Shown: positions 40,710 to 54,200 of the stretch, one piece after another
How positions within the stretch are numbered: position 1 is the first letter of the stretch
Layout: every line of letters begins with the position of its first letter
Translations under genes and position numbers: made by a program
The notes under the pieces: generated by a model
What the model saw: only the letters and a program-made list of their open reading frames with translations
The model's database searches: none
Told to the model about the DNA's origin: nothing
Source of the DNA: Dendrophyllia cribrosa
Lineage: Eukaryota > Cnidaria > Anthozoa > Scleractinia > Dendrophylliidae
Direction: 5' to 3'
Assembly: GCA_024195265.1 (NCBI GenBank)
Contig: JAJLRJ010000002.1
Span: 15,627,264-15,691,263 of the forward strand
Length of the DNA: 64,000 nt

Positions 40710-42895
40710 TCGGGAACGCGAGTTCCTGATTGCTAACGCTAAATAGGATCCATCGTTCCCGTTACTTAAAGCGGTTAAAACAAAATGGAAGTCAGTTCCT
40801 GTTCGATTAAAAGCGGAGCTTGTTGTGTTTTAAAAACGGAACAATAGTTCTCATTCAGTTGAAATAGGAACAGCTTGATTAGGAACAAATTTGTTCTTTT
40901 GTGACACTAATAGGAACCTTAAAAACAAAATGGGAACGACAAGCAGTCAATTAGGAACAACACGTTCCTCATTGCGCATCAGAGAAGGGTTAATCGGAAC
41001 AACTGGTCCTCATTGTCGAGGGCAACAGCGTACTATGCTAGTTAACAAGAACAAAGTGTTCCTTATTGGGTTAAATGGGCAGTCAAATTAGGAACATTTG
41101 TTCTCCTTTCTCTCAAAAGGGAACAGATATTAGAAAAATCGGAACAACCCAAAAAGGACCTTTTGTTCCTAAGCAGATGATAACGGAACCAGTTGTTCCT
41201 TTTCACCTCAATAAATAGGAACTTCGTGTTCCTAAGTACTGCAAATAGGAACCAGTTGTTCCTTTTCACTTACATTAATAGGAACTTTGTGTTCCCAAGT
41301 ACTACAAAGGGAACCAGTTGTTCCTTTTTTACCTCAATAAATAGGAACTTCGTGTTCCGAAGTACTACAAATAGGAACCAGTTGTTCCTTTTCACCTCAA
41401 TAAATAGGAACTTCGCGTTCCCAAGTAGTACAAATAGGAACCATTTGTTCCTTTTCACCTGAGTAAATAGGAACACGAAGTTCCTATTTACTACAAATAG
41501 GAACCATTTGTTCCTTTTCACCTGAGTAAATAGGAACACGAAGTTCCTATATGTACTACAAATAGGAACCAGTTGTTCCTTTTCACCTACATAAACAGGA
41601 ACTTTATGTTCCCAAGTACTACAAAGGGAACCAGTTGTTCCTTTTCACCTCAATAAATAGGAACTTTGTGTTCCTAAGTACTACAAATAGGAACCAGTTG
41701 TTCCTTTTCACCTCAATAAATAGGAACTTCGCGTTCCCAAGTAATACAAATAGGAACCATTTGTTCCTTTTCACCTGAGTAAATAGGAACACGAAGTTCC
41801 TATCACAGGACGAAATAACGATTTTAAGTGCAAGTAAAGGTTCATTAAAGATTAGTAAATTCATTATTTCGTCCTGTGAACGCGATTCACAGGACGAAAT
41901 AATGAATTTACTAATCTTTAAGAGAAAATTAAATTTTACTTAAAGGTATCGAAAATCTTTAAGTTGAGACGTAAATACTCTTAAATGTATTAAAGTAAGT
42001 AAGTATCTTTAATATGTGTTTAAGAACCTTTACGTTATCTTTAATTCAACTTTTCAACAACTTAAAGACCCTTAAAGGCAACTTAAATTGTTCATTTAAT
42101 TACTAGCTTTAAGTGTTGTCAAGTAAAGGCTTATTTAAGTAATTTACGGTGCACTTAAAGATAGTCGAAATTGTTCTTTAAGTTTTCTTTAATGAACCTT
42201 TACTTGCACTTAAAGTCGTTATTTCGTCCTGTGCTATGTACTACAAATAGGAACCAATTGTTCTTTTTCACCTACATAAATAGGAACTTTGTGTTCCCAA
42301 GTATTACAAATAGGAACCAGTTGTTCCTTTTTAACTAAATAAATAGGAACTTCGTGTTCCCAAGTACTACAAATAGAACCTTTTGTTCCTTTTCATTAAT
42401 ATAAATAGGAACTTCGTGTTCCCAAGTAATACAAAGGGAACCTTTTGTTCCTTTTCACCTCAATAAATAGGAACTTCGTGTTCCTAAGTACTACAAATAG
42501 GAACCAGTTGTTCCTTTTCACCTCAATAAATAGGAACTTCGCGTTCCCAAGTAATACAAATGGGAACTATTTGTTCCTTTTCACCTGAGTAAGTAGGAAC
42601 ACGAAGTTCCTATGTACTACAAATAGGAACCAGTTGTTCCTTTTCACCTACATAAATGGGAACTGCGTGTTCCTATGTACTACAAATAGGAACCAGTTGT
42701 TCCTTTTCACCTGAGAAAATAGGAACTTCGTGTTTCCAAGTACAATAAAAGGAACAATTTGTTCCGAATTTGCTGATCTTTGTTCTGTTAACGGATTTGG
42801 GAAGGAACAAAAGTTCCTTTTTGTACATATTTAATTTGTTCCTAAAGTGATTAAAGGAACAAAAAGCAAAAACTCGCGGAACACTTGATTTTTGA
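40710..42895. repeat. 2.2-kb array of GGAAC...GTTCC palindrome units (~62 bp)
   Basis: The core (41160-42770, about 19 units by eye) repeats a ~62-bp unit with two imperfect palindromes, GGAACCAGTTGTTCC and GGAACTTCGTGTTCC, joined by TTTTCACCTCAATAAATA and CAAGTACTACAAATA. Some units carry the second palindrome inverted (GGAACACGAAGTTCC). Decayed GGAAC/GTTCC words extend to 40710 and 42895. Variant units recur in the same order (near 41410, 41725 and 42540), so there is higher-order structure. Open frames across it reflect units of about 62-63 bp. Confidence 0.92.
41804..42233. mobile_element. Inverted-repeat element inserted in the GGAAC array
   Basis: CACAGGACGAAATAACGATT at the left and complement ...TCGTTATTTCGTCCTGTG at the right, arms about 45 bp, flanked by CTAT on both sides (41800-41803, 42234-42237). 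A copy of the terminus inside (41863-41907) makes a 75-bp mini-element (41804-41878) plus a 346-bp one (41888-42233). The interior is rich in CTTTAA/TTAAAG words. Confidence 0.85.
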
Positions 42896-42899
42896 AAAA

Positions 42900-44820
42900 C
42901 CCATTATATTTTGTGTCGAATCACTTAAAATCCTAAGTTGAAAATGTTTTAATATGAAGAGTAGCCCAATAAGACCTTGCACAAAATACCAAGTTAAAAC
43001 TTTGTGTTTAAAGCCAAAATTTTTGCTATCATTACTTTTGGGGAATGTATATGATGATCATTAGCCATAAAGGTGATTGTTCTTAAAAAAATCTTAAAAA
43101 AATCTGAAGCATTATTTAAATGCTGAAGTGATACCAAGCTTTTTTTATTTATTCATCATAAAATAAATTGCTGTCACATTTATTTGGTATTATCTATCGA
43201 TCGTTTTATATTTCCTGTAAAAAATTAACCCCTAGTGTTCATTGGGCCGGGTCCACATCTGATGTAGTAGATTTTCAAACTAAAACTGACAAGGTGACAA
43301 GCTTCAAAGTAAAGAGTTCTTTTAAATGTTACCGCTGATCATGCTGTACAAGGTGATGCCAACTTGTATATGGATTACATGGTTGAAATCCTAAATTAAC
43401 TTAACAAATAAAATATATTAGCAGCACTTTCATAAGGTACTGTTTATTGTGCTATACAAGCAAGTCCTAACTTCTGAATCTGTGGATAAACTCCTAAAGT
43501 GTGACCATTCAAATGAAAGATTGAGAAAACCACTTTCCTGATGTGCTGTTTATTTTACAATTTTGAAAACAAAAATCAGCAGGAATCTGATTTACAATTA
43601 GCATTACCGAGTTGAGAAATATTGTTTTTCTGAATCTGATGCTAAACAACACATGATGAGTTATTTTAGGTGATGACATTGAGGCATAGTAATTACATTA
43701 AATTATTTTACCTTTCAGGGTCTCGAAGAAGCTGTTTGTGAACCAGATATCGTTAATCGAATGCTGGGTCAAATAACAACGTTGCCTTAACAGCGCCCTC
43801 ATTGTACGTAAATTTTGTATATAATTTAAGAATCTGTTTTGGGATCTGTCTACCTACTGTAAAATATTGCTACGTCGAGACTGGGCATAGTGGCATAATC
43901 CAGAATACTCCACGATGAAGTATATAGCGCGCACCAAAATAAAATGGTTAGTTATCGGCTTATTTTCTCACAAATATACATCAGTAATTAAATAAACAAA
44001 GAGCCTGGTACAAGCTAACGAAAAGGATAATTAAAATTTTAAATTTACGAATAGGTGATTTCTTGTTGCTGAGCGCTACTCATATTGCCTTAAACAGAGA
44101 AAATCTAACAGTGTTTCCAATCATTCGAAACTGAATTACCGGATAGGATATTTCCTTTCTTACTAAAGCAAAAAACTTTATTATTAATTCGAAGACAAAT
44201 CAGACACTATGCTTTTATGGAACTAAGCAGTTTTCGCGTTGATAGTTTTCGTTAAAACCTATATGAAAAATTGATCATTTACGACACGGGGGTTGAATAT
44301 TCTTATTCTAATGTTACAACGTGTTTATTGTCCTTTTTGTAATTCTATTTAAAAAGGTTTCTTTCTGTAATTTTAATTTAAATCGCTAAAAAACCGTGAC
44401 GAAAATAAATATGTTGTAACCGATGAACACTAGGTGCACTTTAATGCGAACAAATAAATGACGCATGTTTGGATATTTTCTCTACTCGCGCGATTCAGTA
44501 TCAAAATCAGTCATTTTTGTGAATGTTGAAATGAATTCATCTGGGTGTGAATTTCAATATCCCCGAGGCAAAACCTTTCTCGTGAATTATACAACGTTAT
44601 CTGTCGGCCTTTCACTGTTCAAACTGGTGGCCCTTTAGAGCGCCCGGCATTTGACGCTAACCTGGTTTGAATGTTCTTTTCTCGACTAAAAAGCTTATCG
44701 ATGAGGAGCAACCGAGTAATGGCCAAAGAATACCCGTTAATATGATAGCATTCGGCAGCTGTGTTTACGGCATAAAGTGCTCCATGTTTCCGCAATTCTC
44801 CTATATACATCAATTACAAA
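42900..44820. other. AT-rich region, no secure gene
   Basis: Contains a family C fragment at about 43430-43570 (inverted) and one weak exon candidate at 43719-43790. No other feature seen. Confidence 0.4.
43719..43790 (+). CDS. Weak candidate terminal exon
   Basis: Acceptor TTACCTTTCAG, then GLEEAVCEPDIVNRMLGQIT, TLP and TAA. Only 23 codons; could be chance. Confidence 0.2.
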   Translation, partial: GLEEAVCEPDIVNRMLGQITTLP

Positions 44821-44859
44821 GGCTGATGGCTGCTCTTATTGAGTAATAAAGGCCACTAG

Positions 44860-44900
44860 CGCTGATTGGCGGACGCCATATGCAAATTACATGACCATAA
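44860..44900 (+). promoter_or_regulatory. Candidate promoter elements of the calcium channel gene
   Basis: A CCAAT-type box (TGATTGG, inverted) near 44862 and an octamer ATGCAAAT at 44880-44887 lie about 175-200 bp upstream of the channel ATG. These match NF-Y and POU-factor sites. No transcription start can be seen. Confidence 0.3.
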
Positions 44901-45059
44901 GTTCGGGTTTTCGAAAATTTTTAATTAATGCGACCTGTTTTGGTGATTTCTTGGGGAACATGAATTTTGATGAATGAATATTTCTTGCTCATTTTCCACA
45001 TGTATGACGTGCTCTTTTATGGTCACAGGTGACAAAGAAATCCAAGTCCAAATGTTTCG

Positions 45060-45268
45060 ATGGCGGACGAATCGAAAGATCTTTGCAACAAGACTAACTC
45101 GGAGAACAAACTCCGAGCGGCCACGGAGGTTTTCCAACGCAAATATCGCTCTATGTCCACTTACGGGGAGCAAGTTATCGACGACGCGAACCGCTCGAAC
45201 AAGGCGCTATTTTGCCTGCCGGAAGATAACCCTGTGCGATTCTACTGCAAAAAGATCGTGGAGTCCAA
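45060..45268 (+). CDS. Calcium channel exon 1 (N-terminus)
   Basis: ATG at 45060 ([10 protein letters not shown]), ends in [20 protein letters not shown], the conserved stretch before IS1; donor GTATCC. An ATG at 45052 is out of frame. Confidence 0.85.
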
Positions 45269-48200
45269 GTATCCTTTCAATTTAAAATAATAAATCAGGA
45301 AAATTATTTTCATCTTTATATTTTTCTCTCCGACTAAAATATTTCATCAGTTAGTCTCTTTTGTTCATTGTATTATATTTAACCACATTACCTTGTGGCT
45401 CGCTGATACTTCATGTCATGGCTGATGAAATTTTCAAGGAATTTTAAGTTTGTTCGTGGACGACGTTCAGCGAACCGCGCGCGCAGTTTTGTCAAGATTT
45501 GGTCGACCAACCTATGTCATTAGAAAATGTTGACACGATATTTAGGGATTTCTCCGCGAGCAGTTAAGCTTCGATAAAGCCCTAAGTTGATGAAGAATAT
45601 GATTACTCCATCCATTAAAAAGTGTATTTCGGGATTTCTTCAAATATATGATTATAAGGGCTTTTTTCCAGTGGTTTTTCCCAAGTAATCAGTTTTCGTA
45701 TAGTAGCGAAAGGACATAGCGTTCATTCGATATATAGGTACTTTTATTTTCTGTTTTTACGAAATAAGACGCTGTTTTCCTTGACTACTTTACTAGAAAG
45801 TTTGAATATTTTATTTTACTGACTATTGCCGCAAATTGTGTGGTTCTTATGTTAGAGGAGCCGCTGCCCAATGGAGACACAACAGAGCGAAATAAGAAAC
45901 TGGTAAGAACGCGTTTTATTACATTTCTGGCACCAGATAAATGTTAAATAAAAATAAGGACGCCATTGTCAGTAGTTTCCTGTAAGAAAGCCAAGTCATC
46001 GCTTTAGGAAACCTATCTGTGCACCTACGAAAAGTCGGATAAAAAGCAAATTCGACAAAATCGTAGCAACATCAGGCCACTATTTAAGGCCGCATGGAAA
46101 ATTGTCAAATTTTTTTGTGATCATTCTCTTAGTTATTGTTTTTTTAATCTTTTCTTTTTTCAGGAAGAATCTGAAAAGTATTTTGTGATCATTTACTGCA
46201 TCGAAGCTGCGACGAAAATTATGGCTAACGGATTTGTGCTTCACAAGGATGCGTATCTCCGAAATGGCTGGAATATTTTGGATTTTGTGGTGGTAGTGGT
46301 CGGGTAAGCTTTTTATTTATCTAAGTGACAGTGGAGTTTGCTTACATTAACATTCAGCTTCGTACAGCTGTCCTTATTGTCACTGCTGTTTGCGGCGGAA
46401 ATTTCATTTGGAGATGAATGGCTCAGGGCCTATGCAGGCCAAGAGAGTTCGCTTTGCATATTCGACCAAAAAGGGAACTAACAAGTCATTTGAAGCAATT
46501 GTAAAGAACGCCAACTGCGCATCTAAAGAACAAGAAAGAAAAAAACACTAAAGAGTCTTGTTTTTAGATTTTATGAAGGTGCTAGAAAACTTATTGAATT
46601 TTTTTTCCTCATTTTGTTGCCATAAAATCGTCACTAAATTAAATATTATAAACAAACCATGCATTCGGCGATAGTGAGTGAGGATTAACCTATAGGTGGT
46701 AGTTATCATATTTATTCCGCTAAAAAAATATCTTTTCGCAAGGATTGGAATCTTAACACATTGATGAAAATTATTTAAAGGCTCTGTCTTTTATTCTATT
46801 ATTTTAATATTCAACGAACAACGGCGGGTCTGCATAAGTTAGGAAAAATTAACACCACGCCACGCCAAATCACCTATGACACACAACAAACGCTTTTAAC
46901 GCTTTGTAGCTAATTCTCAATGAAGAGAGTGTGTGATACTCTTTTTTTATGGCGAAAGAACCGTAAAATAGCACACTCGTAATTTTATTCCTCGAACAAA
47001 TCGAGAGTGTAGTTCAAACTTTAAACAATCTTTAAGGAGGTAGTTAACCCTTATTTTGGAAAAAATGTCGAAAATTTCATTGAGTATTAATATGATGGTT
47101 TAAGGCATTGTTTCGATGACTGAACAGTTCTAGTTAACTTCGTTGTGGTCACAGTTTTATTTGCGACAAAACTGTTGCCGCTAACATTCGAAATTTTTAC
47201 TAAAAAATTCATTGTCAGTTTCAATAAAGAAGGCAAACAAAAACACGCACAAAACAACTGGCCTACTGGCCTTTATGTCACAACACATTTATCGAACGAC
47301 TCATTTACGACCGGCCGGATGCAAAACTCCCGCAAGTTTATATTACAGAAAGAAGAGTAACAACACAGCACGAAGGACTCTCACGAAGTAAGAACCGCAC
47401 TGGGAGTCTGTCTCTCGATGTTAAAATCAAAATATAAAGACGCAAAGGTTAAGTAAATCGAGCAATTTATCTTTTTCTGCACGAACACGAAAAACAGGAG
47501 GCAAAATTTCACTTTTCAAAATGCCGAGATCTAAACAACATCACCGAAATAAGAGTACACTTTTTTGTCAGCGGCTTTCATTTAGCGGTGACACTTTGGG
47601 ATTTCGTCGGTTGGAGTCAAAATTTTAACCAACTGACGTGACGAGTATAGCATAATAAAAAGCTCTACAGGAAAGGAATATTCAATAGCTATTTTTTGTA
47701 ATGGTCACAGTTAAGGTTTCATCCACACTGACTCAAACGTAAGAACCATGAATATGTCATATACATGTGACTGTGGCATAGAAAGTATTCAACACCACTG
47801 AATGTACAGCCCAGTAGATTTCTTGCTTTGAACTATACGCGAGCCAACATTAACTGTAGACAGACCATTTTGATGAATTCAAACAATTAAATTGGTAACA
47901 GCATTCCACACTGGATGATTAAAGTCAGACTTTTGTGATTTTCCTAAACGTTCTTTTTTCTGTGTTGAGCCGTTGTCGCTTGAAAATGCCTGAAAAGCAA
48001 TGAAAAATCTTTGAACTTCATTTTCGAAATTGATTTACGCCATGTTTGAGGCATTTAGTCTACATTGATTATGCATTAAGAACCCTAACGCTCGATCGAG
48101 ATAGGTACAATTCCTTCTAAATCAGTTTGAATTTTGTAAGAGCTTTATTTTTAAGAAAACTAAATTCGGTGCAAGGCGTTAAGTGTCAGATTTCCTTTTA

Positions 48201-51200
48201 GGAGACAAAGGAACTAAGTTATGGGTATAATGTTGTTCCTTGAAAATCTGCCGTAGTTTGTAAAAAACGGGTATTTTTAGCTTGCCCACTTGGCTAAATA
48301 TTTGCCTGTTTCAACGTCCCTTTTCTGTTGTCTGCTAGTTGTAGGTATTAAATTTGTTCCCCTACTTTCTAGATTAAACTTGAACAAAAAATGATTATCA
48401 AATACAGGGAGCTTAAACTAAACATCGCAACCAGTGATATGAAATGTAAATATTTTTCCTCTCCTGATCTTAATAAATTCTCTCGCAATTTCCATAGTTT
48501 TTAGCCAGAGTAATCAAATTTGCTTTTGAAGTGACAGAGTTTCAAAACAGATAAGACGGTGTTTATCGTCCACGGTTACTCGCTTGAACTTCTCATTTAT
48601 TTCGGCAACCATTGACCTCCTATACAAGGGAATAAGGATGTCGAACGATCGTGAATGAATCACACTTACGATACCGGATGTTACATCGTTGAGTGCGACG
48701 GACACTGTACTGGTCTATTAAAACTGACATTAGATCTGGAAATACGCTCAAGACAGAAGACAATGGAAGATGGTCGTCGCTCATTCTATCATTAGATATA
48801 GAACTAAGCTACAACCTCGGACAAATACTGTTGTGACGTACAGTTCCATCTGTTTTACAATTTAGCGCTATAATTCGGCATCAGCAAACTTGAACAAATT
48901 GCCCCTCCCTACTCCCCATGCAATGTTGTTTAAGACTGAAAACTAGCCCATACAAATCCCGTGATCCTCAAAACAACATTGGAAGAGGGGAGAGAGGAGG
49001 GTGAACAGTTGTATAACGGCCTGTTTGAGGTTATTTCAGGATAACATTATAAATTTTTCCTCTCATATTTTTTGCAAGCGTTTGATTCATATTTTACGGC
49101 GATTGAGTTTTCAACTCAACACAATTAATTAGTCTTATTTTTATTTCAGTTTTCGGTAATATGTATTGGTGTAATTGTTCCCTTTGTTGAACATGACTTC
49201 CGTCATTCAGATTCATTAACCGGCCGTTAATTCGCAAAGCCATACTATGTTTTATGATTAATTCTAACTTTTGCGTCCTTATATAAAACAAAGTTTGACC
49301 ATTCAAGAGTACTTGTCTTATCTTTCCTCAGATGATGTTTGTTTTTTGAGATTAAGAAAAAAAATTGTCCTTTTTTATCGATCTTCATCGATCCTGGCCC
49401 CATCTTGGCAGTAAAAGCCGCTGGGTTTGCCACTTTTCACGAGGCCCGGATCTCGATCTTAAATATAAAATAGACTTAGACTATAAAATGGACTTCCTGC
49501 TCGGTTGATGTATTCATGATACATTGACTCATGCATCAGGCAAACACTAGAACGTGCTTAGTCCAAGCTAAGGAAGTCTGAGTTGCTAAAAATAGCCTCT
49601 GGATAGAGGAAAAAACCTATGCAGCTGCTTTATTCTGCTAATATTTGACTTTTTTTCAATTCCTTTTGCCCTTTTCCTCGCAATTAACATATAATCCCGA
49701 AGCGTATAGATTCGTGTTTAATGGGACATGAGTTGAGAGCCATTATTTTCATGGAAGCTAACGTATTTTAGATTGCATTTCATTGGCTATAAAATTCGGC
49801 ATTCGAACACACTGAATGAACAAAATAAGTACATCCTTAAATCGGGAACGTGAAGGCCTTCAGTAGGATATGAAAGGTTCTAATTAATCAGTGAATCTTC
49901 TGGCAAGAGATGTAAGATATATTATTTTATAGTTTAAAGCAAGTATTAAAACCTGATATCCCAAGACGGTTCAGTTTATTTTTTTCCCGGAATATGACCT
50001 ATAAATGCCTGCATAATAGTCCATATACCACATGTTTTCACGTGTACTGTTGACAACATGACCGGGTTGGCTTTTCTACGTAGTTTGATGGTTGCTAATT
50101 GCAACTGGTTCCTTTTAGATATTGAAATATTTGTCCATTTTGCTTCCATAATTTCCTTTTACTTTGTAATCATTTTTCAAAACAGGAATTGCTATGTTAT
50201 AGAGCGAACGTGCGTAGCTTAATTCCAATCTATATTTCAGTTATAAGTTACAGTAGACTTTCTCAAAGTCCCTTCCAATACTGACTAATTTTCGACGAGT
50301 CATTTCTCTTCGCGATTTAAATTGTATTATAAACTTAACTAACAAAGCGAAGGTCGACTTTGGCAAGTCCAAAAGTTACAGATGCAGTATAATAACATTC
50401 ATCAGTTAAATCTATGGTTGCACCATAGGATTTTATCCACAAACTCGAAAGTTAGAACCGCCTTCGCAGAGCTAATAAATAGCAGATATAGTTACAGATA
50501 CTGTACTGATGTTCTAACAATCTTACAGTTTATTCTTATTCCGGAATATGGCCATCCGAACTGAGTCACCCTAAATATGTTCAGGTGACGGTGAGGTCTA
50601 AAGTCCACAGAATTGACGTCAATGGCTTGTTGATGGATAATTCGGGACCTACTTTGGTCACGATCGATTGCGAAAGCAAAGCAAAATTTAAAAGTAAAAT
50701 ATAAAAACACTGACATGTGGCATTAGACAATTAACACGAAAACGTTTTTCTGTGATCTCATGCCAGGTTGAATTAGCTAGAGGGAGGCCGGATGGGCCGG
50801 CAGCTGTCGAGTTCTGTCGAAAGCTGGTATTTCAACAAAAAAAATCCCTTCTGAATTCGTCCTCAAGTTAAGTAGCGAATTGATAGATACATTGCTTTTC
50901 TAAGGAAAAACATTGCACTTTTGTCAGGAAAAATTTCAAGTTTTAAGGGTTTTTATTTGACGTTTCTGCACAATTTGTTATGCAGCATTTGTTCCGCCTC
51001 CATTCATCTGTAGCAGTTGATATTGAAAATATATTTTTGAAGGGTTCTCTTTGAAGGCTCTTTATTTGTTGTTATTATTTGACTCAGTTTCTTTAGTTCA
51101 CACCAGTATGGCACAATATATCAAACACGAGGAGGAGTGTTTCATCAGACGCCGAGTTTTTTTTTTTTTACCTGATTTCGAGGTGTTTGGATACCAGATG

Positions 51201-54200
51201 AAACACTCTTTTAAGTTTTTGATATAACGTCTCAAACTGATCATTAAGTGCATAGAAAACGAAGAAATAAAATCGCCAAAATCTATGCTAATTAAGATCG
51301 GTTTTCAAAATGATTTTCTTTGTTCAAATGAGTTTGAGAAGTGCGACTAAAAATGGTATTACCGCGCGAGAAAGGACCCTGGGAACGAGGATTAACAACA
51401 ACAACAACAACAATTGGATTTGCTATTTCCGAGTTGTACATGAATGGTAGATATCATATTATATAATTGAAAGCTCTTGCTAATCACTTCTTTCGAAAAA
51501 CCTTGATGCTCCATTATTTACGTATTGTATGAGTTACTTCAATGTTTTTAAAGTGCCTATCACCCCTAGAAAGTTATTTTCAGAATCAACTCTATGTACA
51601 TTGAATAGTTGAATGGTAAAATATTTCTTGTTTTGAACGTCGTGTTAGTGAGTTATAGAGATTTGAATTTACAAAATGCTAATTAGATGACGTCAACCCG
51701 GGAATCATTTATTATACAACTACTTGTTTTCACCTCCAAGTAATATTTTTTTACGAATCAATTGACTATCCACAGTTTATTTTTAGTATTTATCAAATTA
51801 ATTATCCTCAAGCTGTAAACTGCGCATTGTAAATTGGCGTAGAAATAATGGCAAATTCCCGGGTTGACGTCATCTAATTAGCATTTTGAAAATTCAAATC
51901 TCTATAACTCACAAACGCGACGTTCAAAACAAGAAATATTCTACCATTTAACTATTCAATGTACATAGGGTTAATTCTGAAAATAACTTTCTAGGGGTGA
52001 TAGGCACTTTAAATACCTTATTCACGGTGTCTCATGTGCCGCCCCCGCGACGACCTTCATATTATATTGTCTGTATTTTATTTTGGAAATGTTAATTAAA
52101 TTAAGCACATATATTAATAGCACGCAAGGAAAGCAGCATTTAAACAAAGGACGAGATGCGTGGGTTATATGCAGGCGTGTTTACACTGTAGTAGAATAAC
52201 AAAGTACTACGGTGTTATTTAATTACGTGTAAAAAAGAAAACTGACTGACTGTGGTCCGTGGTCCGTACTTACGGGCCGTACTAACGCTTTTTAGATTTA
52301 CCCTCTTTGTCATACCGTAAAATGCCGTTTATAAGCCCCCCTCCCCCCGCCCTTTCCCCGCATACAAGCCGACCCCGTTATAGGCCGATCTGTTTGGTAA
52401 CACTAACATTATTCCGGTGTTACCCCTCCTATATAAAAGAACACCACAGCTCCTTAACGGCTATTCTTTACAACAATTAATACCAAATTAACTAAAACAA
52501 CGGTTCTTTGCCCGAATATTTTTTGTTTGCCAGCCAAAGAAAACTTACGAAGTTGTATAAGCCCAGGGCTTATAAGGGGCATTTTACGGTGTATGGAAAC
52601 TTACACAACTCTTAATCATACATTGAAACGTCTAACAACGTCTTCAACAAAGGTTCAGAAGTTTCTTAGTCTTTAAAAGAAAATAATTTGGAGCCAGGCG
52701 CACAATAAGAGATTCTGGTATTTATTAGGGGTTCTTTTCAAAATTTTCTACCGATAAATTATTAATATTATTTAACATTGAATTACTACATTTTACTTTT
52801 GCTCCCGCTTCTCAAATGACGAAAATTGCGTACTTGCATCGGTCTGCATCTGATTGTTATTCTACTTTGTTGCTGACTAGGCTTTGCTTCATTCCTTGCT
52901 TCACTTGTGCTGCGTGGCTTAACATTCATTGCACCCTTCACAATAAATTACCACCTTATCACCCACGATCTGCTCCCATACGGCCTCGTAGCTCAAACGT
53001 GACTAATCCGCAGGTCGTGGGTTCGAATTCCACCCAGGTCAAATAATTTTTCTCTGTCTCGTGTGATTACCCATTTCCTTACAAGGCGCTAGTCTAGGGC
53101 TAACGCTCAGTGGGAAACTTATGGGTTGTTCTCAGTGAGCACTAAACTTTACCACAGTTAATTCTCTGATTTCTTGTTTGTATCACTTGTACTGCGTGAC
53201 TAACTCAGCATTTATTGTTTGCTTTATTCTCAGGTTGGTTGGCATGATTTCAGGTATTGAGAACAACAGTTTTAAGGAGTCTGAGTCACTTAAAGTACTA
53301 AGAGCTGTGCGAGTTCTACGGCCGCTTAAAATAGTTTCTGGAATACCAAGTAAGTTTCTCCATTTTATTATTTTTGTAGTGAAAAACTTTAACTTTTTGT
53401 TATCGTCTTGAACTGTGCTCAGGAGTAAATTGTCAAATTATAGAAACATTTCCTCGTTATTGACGAGCTCTCCACTTGCCGGTTCGAGTCATTAAATGAT
53501 CCAGCTGGAAATGTGCGCATACGGAATATTTAATAAAGCGTGTTAAATCATCACAGGACGGTTTATAGTTTAGTGTCGTAAAACCAAAACGAAAGTTATT
53601 ACTCTGACCAATCACAACACGCAGACAAACCAATGGACCAATCAGAACTCAAAGCAAATACATGTAGCTGGCGCCAAGCGCGGGAAAACGCGTATAAGCA
53701 AGTTAAGATTGGTTTTGGTTTTACTTCTGATTGGATGAGAAAGTGGCGCGAGATTTTTTAGCCAATCGCAAATCGTATCAATGCAAAATCAAAGTAATCA
53801 CGAAATTACTTTCTAAACTTAGTTATCGCTTTAGCCCATTAACCTGTTCATATAACTCTTTACGAGGTTTTCATTTTGCGCTTATGATAATTTTTTTTTT
53901 CAGGTCTTCAAGTTGTTATGAAGTCAATAGCGAGAGCCATGATTCCTCTTCTTCAAATTTTATTCTTAATTTTATTCGTAATTGCAATATACGCCATAGT
54001 TGGATTAGAACTTCTTAGAGGGAAATTTCACCGAACATGTTACAATTCAACTACAGGTGAGACATCGGCAGCTTTTTCTGCCAAGTGTTGTGAATGTTCT
54101 TAATCCTTAGAGGCATAGAGTCATAACTCAAATAGCCCAATAAACAGTTGGCTGCTTAGTGACCTGGCCTTTGAGTGAGAGTGAGGCTGAAGTTGACCAT

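Larger units (their letters stand above)
46304..53233 (+). other. 6.9-kb intron 3 of the calcium channel gene
   Basis: No exon of another gene is convincing here. It holds family C fragments (47690-47770, 50398-50460), the inverted family E copy (51080-51330), a (CAA)n tract near 51390, a TTAA element (51548-52012), a palindromic element (52314-52590) and a tRNA-derived SINE (52983-53115). The stretch 46310-50390 shows little beyond AT-rich single-copy-looking DNA. Confidence 0.6.

Noticed and set aside
41193..41864. Repetitive Asn-Arg-Phe-Leu frames in the GGAAC array
   Set aside because: They follow from the ~62-63 bp unit length; both strands are open in the same way and neither has a start or splice context.
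40710..42895. CRISPR-like array
   Set aside because: Units lack unique spacers and invariant repeats, and the genome is eukaryotic; it is a minisatellite.
48514..48705. 63-codon minus-strand frame in calcium channel intron 3
   Set aside because: Protein-like in parts, but no splice sites or homologue recognised; too short to support.
52980..53045. tRNA gene
   Set aside because: Same reasoning: promoter boxes with a poor cloverleaf and a repeat-like tail.
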